Shown here: piece by piece, positions 49,918 to 62,999 of the stretch | Layout of the letters: every line of letters begins with the position of its first letter | How positions within the stretch are numbered: position 1 is the stretch's first letter | NCBI GenBank assembly: GCA_034008185.1 | Contig: CM067086.1 | Coordinates: 65,201,286-65,265,285, forward strand | DNA: 64,000 nt | DNA from: Gorsachius magnificus | Taxonomy: Eukaryota > Chordata > Aves > Pelecaniformes > Ardeidae | Direction of reading: 5' to 3' | Position numbers and translations under genes: made by a program | The notes under the pieces: generated by a model | What the model was told of the DNA's origin: nothing | Database searches by the model: none | The model's input: the letters and a program-made list of their open reading frames with translations, nothing else

Positions 49918-49965
49918 AGGGTTTAAAAACTCAGCTAAGCCAGGGTTTAAAAACTCTGCTAAGCC
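49918..49965 (+). repeat. 24-bp tandem duplication (2 copies)
   Basis: Units 49918-49941 and 49942-49965, each starting AGGGTTTAAAAACTC and ending GCTAAGCC, differ at one position (A/T). The high identity suggests a recent event. Confidence 0.93.
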
Positions 49966-52900
49966 ATTTTGTTGTATTTTATCTTATTCTTTCTGGAGAG
50001 GTAACTGTCTGAGCTTGCATTTCTAGCAACTGCTTCAGAGCAGTTTGGAAGGACTTGAGAAAATGAGTTTGCTTCTCTGCCTCCTTCCTTCCCACATACA
50101 GGGTACCTGGAACTGCTCTTGGGGTTGTCTTTTAGCTAGAGGGATGTGGTCCTCGGTGGAAAATACAGCTCAGATTCTGGTTTTTAGGGCAATGAATCAT
50201 TCAGGGAAAGAGATCGAGCCTTGACTTCTCCTCTTCAGACTCCCGCACTCTCACAACACTTGTCCTGGCTTTTTATCAGGTGCAAACACCTGAGTCCTGT
50301 AAGCCCTTCAGCTCTGGCATGCACACTTTATATTCACTTGAGTGCCTGCACACAGACAAGTGTTCCAACAGCTTCATCTCCCATCCCTGCAAGCCCCAAG
50401 GCACAAGGCTGGGTATTACCTGTTCAGCTACTCCACGAGTTATACCGAGGGATGGAGCCTGCAAATGCTTCCTCACAGAAACAGCATCACTCCCATGACC
50501 AAGTCCTCTCAACACAGATCTCGCAGAGGTGGATTTATATCAGTCCACTCAGTCTCTTTACATCCACAGGGTTTTCTTCAGCCCCTCCAACTGCAGAATA
50601 AATACAGTGGAACTGTTTTTAAAATCGCCTCAGTCCAAAACACGGATTTTTAAGCTTGCTGCTCAAACCTCTGCAAGGGAAGTATTCTGTTCTTGAAAAG
50701 TATTATTGCCCAGATTAAAGCTTTGAGAGTTGAGGGGAGTCATTTTTAATTAGGGAAATGAGAAGCGGGAACTCTTCTAGTTTTTTTCTGCCAGACTCTC
50801 CTCTTTGGAGCACTATCCTCATTCGATGGAAATATTTAACTGGTAGGAAGCATGAGGCAAAGTCTTGAGTGACAGCTGAAGAAGGGACCTCAAGCTGTTG
50901 TCCTTTAAACCAGTGTCGAGTTTCCCCTTGACTTCACAGGGCACAGTAGCCAGCATAGCCCAACTCCAGACATTTTTATTCTGCAGCCAGCTGCGGTTCC
51001 TGTTCAGAAAAGACAGACTGTTCCCCAGAGGAGATGTGCAGGATGGAAAAAACCTTCTACGGATTAAAGGCTGGACCAAAGCCCCATCAGAGCCAGTGCA
51101 AAGCCTTTCAGTGGTCCCAGTGGAGCAGGAGGCAACCATCAGTGCCCAGGCTGACCGTATGAGTGTCTGCTGCAAAGCTAGGAAAAATGTGGTTGAACAT
51201 AATTCAGGCCTGACCCAACCTTGCACCTATTTGAACGCAGAGGGCCTTTGCTCAGTCCATGGCACAAAAGGGTTTGTCCCTTCAGCCCTTCTGCGTACCC
51301 AGGAGAGACAAGAGCTTGCAGAGCATGAACCAGCTTTTCAGGAGAGTTCCCATTCTGTCTTGGCAGTGCCTCCAGCTCCTGTGACAACAGAGAGCCACTT
51401 CTCTTGTGCTTCTTGCTTGTCCTTGCAATGACTTCTGCAAGCCGGATCTGCTTCTGTTCAGACAACATGACACAAAATAAACCAATAATCATTTCAGCAG
51501 GATTTTGCTACCCTTAACCTGAACCCAAATCACCCCACAGACCTGACAAATGGGTCACCTACCTGATGTCTGATCTGCAATCAGCGTGCCTCTGACTGGG
51601 ATGTCTCAGGAGCATGATTATGTGAAGTCAGGAGTTTTCTGAAAAAAAATTAAAAAAGAAAGAAAAAAAAAAAGCCAAGACATTTCTGGCTAAAGGCGCA
51701 AGTGCTTGTTGGTAGTGTTTGAACCTGTCCTCAAGGCTAGACCATAGCTACAGAAGGGCAGGAGAGATGGAGCTCTACCTGGCAGCCACAGTGGCTTACC
51801 CTCCTACTGGCAAGGTGTCTGGAGGAGATGCCCCAGGTCCCATCCTCCTCCCTTCTCTCAACAACCCACAAGGCAAAGCCTTATGAAGCTGGTTTCCATC
51901 TTACACAAGGTGTTTGCTGGCTCGTTTCCCCCATCAGTCAATGTCATTGCACCCAAGACCTTTGAGAGACAGAGGCAATGTGTGACCCTGCTGCAGATTG
52001 CTTCCCGCTCCCTTCCAGGAGCACGAGGTTTCAAGTGGAGTGCACTGAACCTGTTGGGTGGGAGGCCAAAAAATGCCCTCTTCTTAAACCAATTCCCCCA
52101 AGTCTCTGAAGAGAAGTAAACCACAGCAGCCCCAAAGTGTTGGCGGCATCCAAGAAGCTTTCGGCTCAGCAGAGCACGAGGGAGGGCTGGCTCAGAGAGC
52201 GCCAGCAATGAGAGTCTCTATTTGGCTCCATCAGGCAATACGGCAAACAAGTCATGTCTCTTAGAAGAGGAAAAATCTATTTTAGAGCATTCTCTTTTTC
52301 TGTGTGGGTGCTTATCTCTGGTCACTGCTGTTCACCGTGTAGAGAAGTCTCTGTGGCATGCATTTCTAAGAGGGCAAACTGTCTAAAATTAGCTGTTAGT
52401 TTAAAATAAGAGACTGTGCAGTTCTCCAGGGAGGGGCATTCATCCTCCAAAGGAAACTGTCAAGGATTGTTCAGGATTACTCTCCAGCTGTTCAGAACTG
52501 CTGCATCCTTTTAAATTATAATGTCAACATGTCGCAAATAATATGGAATGACAATGTCTAATTTCTGTCCTGTGAGGAATGAAAAGGAAGGAAAATCGCT
52601 GGCATACTAGATACATACCAGATTTAAGAGACCAGGTAACCTTTCTAGGTGTCTGTAGGAGAATAATTAGTCAAAACATTAATGAAAATGTAATTTTCTA
52701 GCTAGCCTCTGAGATCTAGAGGCTTTACATTATGATTTCCAGGCTGATGCTCTCCAGAATAGATTGTGTTGTCTCCGGGGCCAAGGGATGTAGCAACTTG
52801 TCCACTGATGGGATTAATTGTGTTGAGTAGCTGGGTTTTTTTCCCCAAAAATATTTGTCACCAGCCTCTCTGGCTTTGAGGAAGGAATTTCCATGCCAAA

Positions 52901-55900
52901 TTGCATGAACGTTTAAGGGGCCAGACCAACATCATAGTTATTGCTGATCTTAACACCCATGAGCAGCTCACAGTGAGTTTATCCCCCCAAAAAACATGAC
53001 TGAAGTAGCAACCCTGACTACATGGGCATACAAGTGGAAACCACGAGGTTATAGCAGTTCACGGTAACTTGCACCATGTACATGCGTATCCCTTCCGAAT
53101 TTTAAAGTAGGCCACCAAGAGGAGGGAGGGTTTTGGCAGACGTGGTTTTTACCTGTTTTCTGAGGTAGTTGTAGATCTGAGGACTGAAGCAGACACCTAT
53201 ATTGAGTTATGAGGTGAGTTTCTGGGACTCAGCTGATGAATGGTAACTCATGAAGCCGTGGTAATGTGATTGCTTCAATCAGATGCCCACATCCAGAGCT
53301 TAAACATTCTCATTCTGTCTATAAAATATAAACAATGCAATATAAGCAAGAAGTGTCCCAAGGTATACATTTTGATGCTCAGATTCCATGCAGCACTGTA
53401 TATTTTCCACCTTCAGTTAAAGAATCCAACATGTTTTATATTCCCTTGCAACGGGAAGCTATTTTGATGAAACCTACAAACGATCCGTATTGATATTAAC
53501 TTTTTCTTTTTTTTTTGTAAACTTAATTTGAATTTAGAAAGTCTCTAAATGATAATTGAATCACAAGTCTGGATTAGGATTCTAGCAGCAACACTTGACT
53601 TGGTCAAAATCACTGTTATGAAGAGATGCAATTTTTACACAGTACTTCACATTGATTAAGTAATGTGCGAAAATGGAAAAAAAGTATTCGAATCTTAATC
53701 ATAGTAATTTGCATGAAATAAAAGTCTCTGTCAAGGGAATGCACATTATAATAACTCCTGGGTGTTTTGGTTGCATCAGTGAGCAAAGAAGTTGTGTGCA
53801 TTTTTTTTGTCCTGATATACAAGAATTTCCTCTATTTTTAGTGTACCTTTGATTACAGAAGAATTCAGAAATACGGCAGTGTAGTTAGGGAGAGACTGTG
53901 AGACAAACAGGTATGTTAACAGAAGCCAGAGTTCACAGAGGGTTGATAGTGTATGTACCTGAATTAAGTACGGAAACATAAACCAGTGTGTTGTAAACAT
54001 GGGAACTCAGTTTGAAGCTAATTAAGGCTCATTTGGTTTTGACCTGCATCAAACAATAGCACTAAATCAGAAAAGCAGATGCATTTTGGAAGCTACTGAA
54101 CTGAAGAACCTTATCTGGAGCCCAGTGGAGTCAGCAGAGACCTTCTCACTGACTTCAGTCAATCAAGCCTTAGAAATGTTTGTGTTTATTTACACAAATT
54201 GGTCTGAAGTAGAAAGGGGGTTTAGATGCAGTCCCCGCTCGATTGCATGCAGATGTCAATGCTGCTAAGCGCCGTGATGGTGTCACCGTTATCTGTGACT
54301 GAAGCAGACCCGGGAGCTCAGGCGCCTTTCTCTGGGCCAGTGTGACCATTGTGCAACCTGTTTTTATTTTAAAGAGTTGCTATTTCAAAAATCAATGGGC
54401 ATCAGCTGCTAATTACAGAAAATCTATGTCTTGTCCCTTCAGCAGGTTTTGCATTTCTCCCACTTGCCGTGCTACCTTTGCTACGGGTTGACAGCTTGGC
54501 TCCGTAGCAGTAAGTCATGGCTACCCCCCAACCCCTTTTGCATTCGTTCCAGCTTCCTCCAAGGTAGGTTTGCCACGTGAAGTTTCTGGTGAACGGTCTT
54601 TACCATACCACACCTGGATCCCCCTGCTGACCTTGAGATTAATTTGATGCTGTATTTTCTGAGAATATAAGAAAATAGAGGCTTCCAGTGTGGAAGCTCA
54701 TTTATCCCAGAAATGTGGTTTTGTGAGTGGGAGGCATCTGTTCTGAATGAAGGTCTGAGATCCTTGATGCCCTTCTTCATCTCCCAATGATCACGAAGCG
54801 GGACAAGGACTCCTTGACATTTATGAACAGTCAGCATAACTGACTGTTTTACTTTCCTTAGAGCTTAACAATTGGTCCAAATGCTCCTGGCAAAGGAGTT
54901 TTCTAGGCAGGAGTTTTTGCCATTCCCCTCTCCCTTTCATTTCTGCAAGATGCGCTTGTAATGGGGGACAGATTCAAAGACCCCTTTGGAGGAGGGCCCT
55001 TTTTTCAAGCCACGCTCTATGCCTTCTGTTGAGACCTACAGTAGTTGCCGTGATATCACTGCGTTGTATCTGGAGGGGCATTCAGGTATCCCCAGCCACG
55101 ACATCATTTGGATAATTGCTTCTTACAGGGGATTGGAGCAGGTGTGGGGGAGAAAAGTGTTGAACAACTAAGCTTGGAAAGGAAATGTAGCTTGAAGTTT
55201 ATCTCTTCTTGCTGAAGCTGCCAGTAAAGCTAGAGCAGGAGGGGGGTTTGTTTGGGATTTATTCTGGGGGAGAAAGGCCCTGCTGTCTTCAGAGTGAGAT
55301 GAGATCAAGTTCTGCTTGCAATACCTCTTACATGTTGTAGATGCGGGCCAGGAGATTTTTTTACATCAAAATAAAGGAATGGATGGGCCTGCACTTATAA
55401 GAGAGTTGGCATTCCTACAACAAGCGTGTAGGTTGATAAGGATTTTCTTTATTCTTTTCAAAAATAACCTTTCCTGTGAAATGCAAGCTCAAGAACATTA
55501 TCGGTTTCATAGAGAAATCACATGAAAGGCTGTATTACAATAATGAAGAAAAGAGATTCTGAGAGGAGAGCAGCGGCAAAGGTACTCAGTGCCTCCTTGG
55601 CTTGAGCTGCTCCTTCTCCACACAACTGATGTTTTCAAACCTTGTTTTTTGGCAAAATCCTACTTGTGGGAGAAATGCAATGTGCACACAAACCACCCTC
55701 CGGGCACAATGCTGGGATCCCGTCTTGCTTTCCCCAAGGGAATACCCAAGGCATGGGTGGATGTGTGGGAGATGTGTTATAGTAATGGGGGTATCTCCAT
55801 GTACAAGCTGAGGGGAATGGCAATATGCCGTCTTGTGTTTCTCCTAATTTGAAAATGTGCCACATATCGGATGGTATTAATGGGGAGGTGATAGCTATCG

Positions 55901-57955
55901 TCACGTCCCTAGCCCTGCAAACGCAGCCCTGGCGTTTTACCAAAGGGAAGTCAAACCTACCGCTGTCATAAAACATCCTACGAAAAAGGGAAGAAGGAAT
56001 TCATAAGAAATAATCCCATTAATTAATGCCCAAATCCCGGTCCCTGTGCACAGCCTGTGGAAATGCTGTGCATGTGAGGAAGCAGAGGCAGCGGAAGGGA
56101 AGGTAAACACGACCCCTCTTCTCGGCTGGAGCAGCATTCCCTCTTCTCAGAACCATGGCTCCGCTCTGCCCAGTGTATTCCCAGTACCTCCCATCAAGTG
56201 CCACCCAGTGCAGAGCTTCATGGCCGGCCCTGGATTGTCCCTACAGGAACATGGCCAGGAGCACACAAGAAATCGTGATGAGAAAATGGTGCTTTCTCTT
56301 CCCAAGGCAATGATGAACATGTTCTGAGTGTCCTTATAGAGAGGGGCAGCTCCAGTCCATACTTTCCCACTCTCACATTCTCATTTGTCATTAAGAACAG
56401 GGCTGAATTAACAGGAGCACTAAGCAGAGTGTCCAAGGACCTTGTGAGTGGCTTTTAAGAGCAGGTCAGACAAATATCTGTCAGGAGCAGTCAGCTAGCC
56501 CTAATCCTGCCTTAAGGCAGGGGACGGATGAGGTGGCCTCATGAAATCTTCCTGGCCCTACAACCTGGTGTTCTCTGGCTTTGAGCTTTGAGATCCTTCC
56601 ACTTCAGAGGGAGTTACTACAAAGAAGATGCTGTGGTTATTGTTTCGATGACCCTTGGGATTGCTGCCATCTTGGAGTTGTGTCTTTCTTGGATATATTC
56701 CAAGGGACGATCCATATGCATTAAGTCAGGAACCGTGGGACTACAAAATGCTTGCACACCTGAGATGCTCTTTGATTACCAGAGGACATTGGGTTTGCCT
56801 GGGGTAGGAGAGGTTCCAGCTCTGCAGTACCCAGTTAGACTCCCAGGGGCAATAATTCCAGGAGAAACATGTTAAACTGGCTAGGACTCACTCTACAACT
56901 GCTCCCCAAAGCCTTTAGAGTTGGCAAGGTTTCCTAAGTGGAGAGTCCTCTGCTCTGGAAATGATATCTCCTGATGGGTCATCAAAACTCATCTCTGACC
57001 CCAGGTACAAGATGCCTCAATTTAGTCATGTTCCCAAAACCGATGCTGACCTGTGCCTTCTCCCTCCAAGACCAGCAGTTTTAAAACCTGTGGTCCAATT
57101 TGAACAACAAGATACTCAGTTCTTAAAAATGTTGTGGAATTTGCCAGATGGGAATGTCTGTGCTGAACATGTGGGGAATGCAAAAGGGAGCTCAGCACAG
57201 AAGGTACATGGGGAAGGGACTGGGGGACTTGGGCACCAATCTGTTGGAATCCCAACTTCATTAGTTCCTAGGCTGGGGGAAGAGCTTCTTTTAATGGTTT
57301 TCCTTTAATTGCAGAGGATTTCCACAAGTCCTAATTTGTTGGCAGCTGGATTTAGCTCAGCGCATGGTCTTTAACTGTTGTGAACCATTCCCATGCAAGA
57401 TAAAGCATGCTCTTTAGATCCCCGGGTCTGCAATGCTGCCCTGTTAAGGTGGTGTGTAGGTAATGTCAGTAATAAATAAATTACCCAGCTAATTTAAAGG
57501 TAGAGTGGTGATAAAAAAGGAGAAATTCAGCTTCCATGTGCATCAATGTAAACATGCCGTGAGAGCAGCTGCCCTTGCATGGGCGTATAGATGGGGAAAA
57601 ATACTTGGCATAAAAGCAGCAGCACAGGTAGCAGCAGGTATTTGGCTTCTTGGCGTATATTTAGGAGGGCTGTGCTGCTTCATTCACAGGAGCCATCTTT
57701 CTTTTTGCACTCCATTTTCTGTTCTTATTAATCCACAGATCCCTCCCTTTGCTAAACCAGGAATCGGAGGCAGATCCCCCGGGAATTGCTTGCATCTTGG
57801 ATCCTCAAGCAAATTCAAGCTGTAGTATGCCACCAGGGCAGTGTTATCCCTACAGAGTTTTTAGCAGTGTGCCTTCTAACCCTGTTTAAGCAGTTCTGTT
57901 TTTAAGTGATGCAGCTACTGGTATTAAGATATTCTGAACCATCATTAGCTCTATT
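49966..57955. other. Unique non-coding sequence
   Basis: No gene recognised over 8 kb. The longest frame, 50898-51431 plus (177 codons), is mirrored by a 135-codon minus frame and shows no domain, signal peptide or repeat. A segment at 54095-54175 (AGTGGAGTCAG ... CTGACTTCAGT, an imperfect inverted repeat) resembles old sauropsid interspersed repeats. Confidence 0.5.
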
Positions 57956-58215
57956 TACTGAGCCTTTAGATGTGTGAATCACTGCAAACATCTGGAATGA
58001 ACAGGTGGAATTCAACCGCACTTACTGTACATTTCTGTTTTAATGGTGTTTGGCTTCTCTTTTAATTGAACACCGATTCTTCCTGGAGACCCAAATGTTA
58101 CTACAGGCATATACGAATTTAATTTAATTGGCAATGAGTTAAAAATTATTATTTCAGAGGAATTTTTGATGTTAACTAATGAGGCATCTTGTTCCATACC
58201 TATTCCTGCCATTTC
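57956..58215. promoter_or_regulatory. Candidate conserved non-coding element
   Basis: A repeat-free AT-rich block with AATTTAATTTAATTGGCAAT, TTTTAATTGAACACC and GTTAACTAATGAGGC motifs. The assignment rests on motif density and absence of transposon features only. Confidence 0.28.
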
Positions 58216-59055
58216 AGCCAGCTTCCCTGAGAAAGCACAGGCTATGCCATTGCATCGTCCATCTGGCAGGTTGCCCTAGAAACTTTTGACCTTGTTGGTG
58301 AGCAGGCTGGGGCTGGGGTAGGGTGGAGCCTCTCCTTGCATGGGGGCAATGTGGTGCTGGGAGATGCATAACTACTCGTAGGGTGCCTGCAGCTGAGCCG
58401 GGGTGCAACCCCAAGTACCATGTGTCGGTGCCTGGCATGCAAGGTCAGCCACATCTGGTCAGGGAACCAGGCTCCTGACATAAGGTTCTCATCCGAGTGG
58501 CTAAAACTAACAAGGCTGATCCAACCCTAATTGCAACAGGGTCTTCTGGTCGGAGGGCACCTCTGTTTTTGTAGCTGTTTCCCCTGGTATACACTATTGA
58601 CCCTTTGGCAGGGACTTAAGTTTCATCCAAGGTGAAAGCCCTGGTCCTGTGTCGGTTGGTCCTCAGTTCCTTCTTTGCTTGGTTTCATCTCAGTGAGGAA
58701 GAGGACCGATTCCCTGCTCCATGCTGGAGCAGGCACATCCAAGCTGTCATCTCCTTCTGTAGCTGGAGCATAGTACTTCTGGACCCTACTACATTCAGGC
58801 AAGTCAACAATGAGAAGGGAAACCTTATTTTTAACTTCAATAGGAAGAGAGCACCAACCCTCAGCCTCCTTGGGGTGAATTATTCAGGCTGCCTCCTGCT
58901 GTTTGAGGCGTCTTCTCCAAGCACCTACAGCAACGCTGAAGGAGTGGGAGCTGTCTTACACCACTCGCCTTTGCTGATTTTTTGGAGATATGCTGGTCTT
59001 CAAAATACTGTCTCAGAGACATTCGTTTTTACCACTTGCAATTGTTTTCTTTTTT
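58216..59055. other. Unique non-coding sequence
   Basis: No gene recognised. The 170-codon plus frame at 58632-59144 runs into the CR1 element and shows no domain. Confidence 0.5.
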
Positions 59056-59949
59056 ATCATAGAATCATAGAATGTTTTGGGCTGGAAGGGAACCCTAGAG
59101 GTCATCTAGTCCAACCCCCCTGCACTGAGCAGAGACACCGCTAACTAGATCAGGTTGCTCACAGCCCCGTCCAACCTGGCCTGGAATGTTTCCAGGGATG
59201 GGGCCTCCACCACCTCTCTGGGCAACCTGTTCCAGTGTTTCACCACCTTCATTGTAAAGAATTTCTTCCTTATATCCAGTCTAAACCTACCCTGGTTTAG
59301 TTTAAAACCATTACCCCTTGTCCTGACACAGCTGGCCCTACTGAAAAGATTTTCCCCATCTTTCCTATAGGCCCCCTTTAGGTACTGAAAGGCTGCAATC
59401 AGGTCTCTCCGCAGCCTTCTCTTCTCCAGGCTGAACAACCCAAACTCTCTCAGCCTGTCCTCATAAGAGAGGTGCTCCAGCCCTCGGATCATTTTAGTAG
59501 CCCTCCTCTGGACCCACTCCAACAGGTCCATGTCCTTCTTGTGCTGAGGGCTCCAGAGCTGGACGCAGGGCTCCAGGTGAGGTCTCACCAGAGCAGAGTA
59601 GAGGGGCAGAATCCCCTCCCTCGACCTGCTGGCCACGCTTCCTCTGATGCACCCCAGGGTACGGCTGGCCTTCTGGGCTGCCAGCGCACATTGCCGGCTC
59701 ATGTCCAGCTTTTCATCCGCCAGCACCCCCAAGTCCCTCTCGGCAGGGCTGCTCTTGATCCTTTCTTCCCCCAGCCTGTATGGATACTGGGGGTTACCCA
59801 GACCCAGGTGCATGACCTTAATGCACTTGGCCTTGTTGAACCTCATGAGGTTCACACAGGCCCACCTCTCCAGCCTGTCCAGGTCTCTCTGGATGACATC
59901 CCGTCCTTCTGGTGTGTCAACCGCACCACTCAGCTTGGTGTCATCTACC
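59056..59949 (-). mobile_element. CR1 LINE, longest copy, 5'-truncated (about 890 bp)
   Basis: The minus-strand element ends at 59056 with 8-bp GATTCTAT repeats after a short T-run in the host. It contains the 3' UTR and about 268 codons of ORF2. Similarity to CR1 ends at about 59949, inside the codons for the reverse-transcriptase F/YADD box. It is the same subfamily as the copy at 32561-33088. No target duplication is visible. It is incapable of retrotransposition. Confidence 0.96.
59145..59948 (-). pseudogene. CR1 ORF2 fragment from the catalytic DD to the C-terminus
   Basis: The frame is open from 59948 to the stop at 59145. It starts [15 protein letters not shown], in which DD (59940-59945) is the metal-binding Asp pair of the F/YADD motif; the A is changed to V and the codon upstream is a stop. 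It continues with [71 protein letters not shown] and [11 protein letters not shown], ending AVSNLI. This is the thumb and C-terminal region of the CR1 reverse transcriptase. Endonuclease, fingers and most of the palm are lost. The plus-strand frames over it are antisense shadows. Confidence 0.92.
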
Positions 59950-62900
59950 TATGTCATCATCATAACTAGCAAAACATCTGAAATTGAGAAAATTATCAGC
60001 GTCCACACACGTGTAATAGCTATTCCACTTCACTGCTGCTTCCCCTCTGTAGAGGCAAGGTTGGGCTACCCAGCACTATCCGATAAATGTGTACAATGGC
60101 CAAAATCTGGTTTTGAAGGCAGTCTTTGGAGAGGAAGGAGGAGGAGGAGGAATGCAGCCATTACATACTGCACATACAAGGAAGCAGCTGGGAGGGTGCT
60201 GTCGGTCATACTAATGGGATGTCATACATGACCTCGGGGAATCCTTTTCCCCTTTTTGCAAAGTGTGCCTGCTCATATCAACCCTTCCAAGGTGCTGTGA
60301 CACCTGAATAATTCATCTTTGAAAGTTACCTTCTGATCTTCAGGAGATACAAAATATTAATTGCCGATGTGATAACAAGAAGTTCAGATGCAAGGGGAAA
60401 AACGTGCACCTGTTTGCTTAGCTGGATCTCCACTGCGCAATGAAAATCACCCATATGTGCTGGAGAAAATACAGATGACTCACTGCAGTCATTTTTTTAC
60501 ATTTAGAGGAAACAATAATTTTTCATTTACATCTCTTAGCCTTTTAATTTTTTTTTTTATTAAATTGCCGAGTTTGCTATTAGATAAACTGTGAGCTTAC
60601 TTATTTTGTGGTGGCAGATTCTTAAAATGGATTGTGTCCTTCCAACATCACTCTTCTCTTTCCACCCCTGCATACATAGTTCAGTTACTATTTCTTCCCT
60701 CAAGGTAATACTGGCCCCGCTTTGCAGTTCAGGTTTGCCCCTCACTTCACCCAAAGGACTGAACTGTAGTGCTTCACATCTGGTACCAAAATAACTCATT
60801 GGTGGTCTTCAGAGATGGGTTCTGCTCAGTTTCTCCTTGACTTCTACAACCTCAAGCATCTCTCACGTCTAGTGAATATTGAATTATTAATACAAAAAAA
60901 ATGGCACTTCTAGGCTGGGTTGGGAGAGCTCTACCTCCAAGGCAGTATTTTCAATCAGCATGCTCAGCTGCTTGGGGACACCCAGATTTGTGTCTTTCTG
61001 CTGCCTCAAACAGGCCGGGTATTTGAGCCTGGTCCTTCCTTAGCTGTAACCACGAGGCATGCCCGTCTTATGAGCAACTTCTGAAGGTCTGTTTCTCTCC
61101 AGAGCAAAACAGGAAAACATTACATTCACCAAACCATTAAACCATTTTAAAAATGTGAAAGAAAGATCTGGAGCCTGACCTCACTGTACTGAATATTGTA
61201 CAAACATGAAGCGAGAAGAAAGTCCCAGTGTCAAAGAGCTTGAGGTCTAAATGATTTCTCTAAACAGAAGGTACTTCTTTGGCTGCCAGGCTGATCCAAA
61301 TAGGCTGGGGCCATGCTGCGGGTGCCTCCTTTCCCACCCTGCATTCCCACTGGGGCCCCGCCAGCATCCACACCTGCTCCCACACACATCGGTGCTTCCC
61401 AAGCAAGCTGGCCGGGGCGGTATTTTTGTGTTTGCACAAAAAAGGTGAGCAATTACCAGGCCACACCTCTGCACACAACTTCTCATGCCTCTAAAGTTTC
61501 TAAAACTCTGAGTATCAGGTTCCCGAAATCACTGCTGCCCAGGAGGGAGGCGTTGCACAGGCTAAGTCAGCTGTACGCTATACGCTACACGCTACTTTCG
61601 GACGATCACATTATTCATACTTCATTTTTTACCTTCTTGCCTAGTTTTTAAAGAATATTTCTGTTTAAAGAATATCTTTTGGTTTAGGGGCATTAAGTAT
61701 GGTGGGGTTTTCCTGCCTTTTCAGTGCAATGCCATGTCAGGGCTTGCTTGCTTTCTTTCGTTATTTATTTTTGCCCGTGTTTTAATGCACCCAGGCCCTT
61801 TCCTAGTAATAGCAATTGGCATCTGGTTTTCCATCCCCCCGAGCCCAGCAGTGTTGCTGCTCCAAGACTCAGTTGGTTGGAAACATATAGGCAGCAAAAA
61901 CATTTACATTCAGCACGTCTAACGTCATCTGGGACTTAAACCCACAACATTGGTGATGCATAGTGATAGATATTTAGTCACATCAAAGCTATTTGCTAAT
62001 TGCAGACACTTCATTCTTGTTTAATGTTTCATGTGCAAGATTAGTTGGTTGATTTAATTGGTTCAGCAAAACTTATGTTTTAAGTTAAAACATTAGTTAA
62101 GACATAATGTATTCCCCTATGGAAAATTCCCATAAAACTGAATACATCGGAAGTCAGTCTGTGCTTTGTTCTGTATCCAGTCCTGTAGTCAGTCGGCTGA
62201 CTAGAAGACTGCACTTTCTTACTGAAAAGTCTATCGTTTAATAGCAATCCAGCCAGGGATTAAATCTTGTGGGGTTGTTATAGATGCAAAATTATAGGGT
62301 AGGGTTATAATTGTCTTCTGCAGTCTGTCTTAGTTGGGTTTTTAGCTAAAAAAAAGGTTGTCAGGGTAAAATGTGTACAATTCTTATCCATATATGTCCA
62401 GGACTGCATATCTACCTGAATATATTGAATTTATGTGCAAATGTGTGTTCACACAGGTGTCCGTGTGGCACACGTACAATGTGCACATTTACACTACGTG
62501 TGTACCCATATATTCCTATATTTATATTTACACACAACCTAAAAGCAGCTAGTACAATGCAGACGGCACAGGAGGTTAGTTCAGACACCTCTCCATGACT
62601 CGGTATTTCACCAGAAAACACCCCAAACCTTTGCCAAGCTTCCCAGCAGCAGCACAGCAGCGCTGCCCAACATACCTCCAGGGAGGAGCCGAATTTTCAG
62701 AACCTGGTCCCACGTGAGAGGGGACAAGAGATTTGACCCCAACACAGGAGTAGACTGCGAGCACCAAAATTCACAGCATAACTGCCCTAAAATATTTGGG
62801 GATCTCCATTATGATTTTTTTCCTGAAAACTTTCAAGAGGTTTTGAACCCAGTTTGCTGCTAAAGGAAGATTTTTGAAGCCCAAACCCTCTGTATGTTTG

Positions 62901-62999
62901 CATGTCTATATATGAGTATTAAAATGTTGAGTACGTGGACCACCAAAAGTTTGTTTAGCTTGAAGTTAGAGATTTGTTTTGCTTAGAATTTAGTCTCTT
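59950..62999. other. Unique non-coding sequence
   Basis: No gene recognised. A (GGA)n tract at 60128-60152, a TACGCTA-type triplication at 61573-61595, a spaced duplication of TTTAAAGAATAT (61647-61658 and 61664-61675), and a perfect palindrome TGTTTTAA-G-TTAAAACA at 62076-62092. Frames at 61231-61651 overlap on both strands. Confidence 0.5.

Noticed and set aside
50898..51431. 177-codon plus-strand open frame
   Set aside because: No domain, no signal peptide and no splice context, and a 135-codon minus frame covers the same DNA. Most likely chance. A translated search against bird proteins would decide it.
59472..60231. Plus-strand open frames of 165 and 194 codons
   Set aside because: Antisense shadows of the CR1 ORF2 fragment that run on into host DNA.
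62441..62540. GT/CA-rich stretch as a microsatellite
   Set aside because: Alternation is irregular, with no sustained unit.
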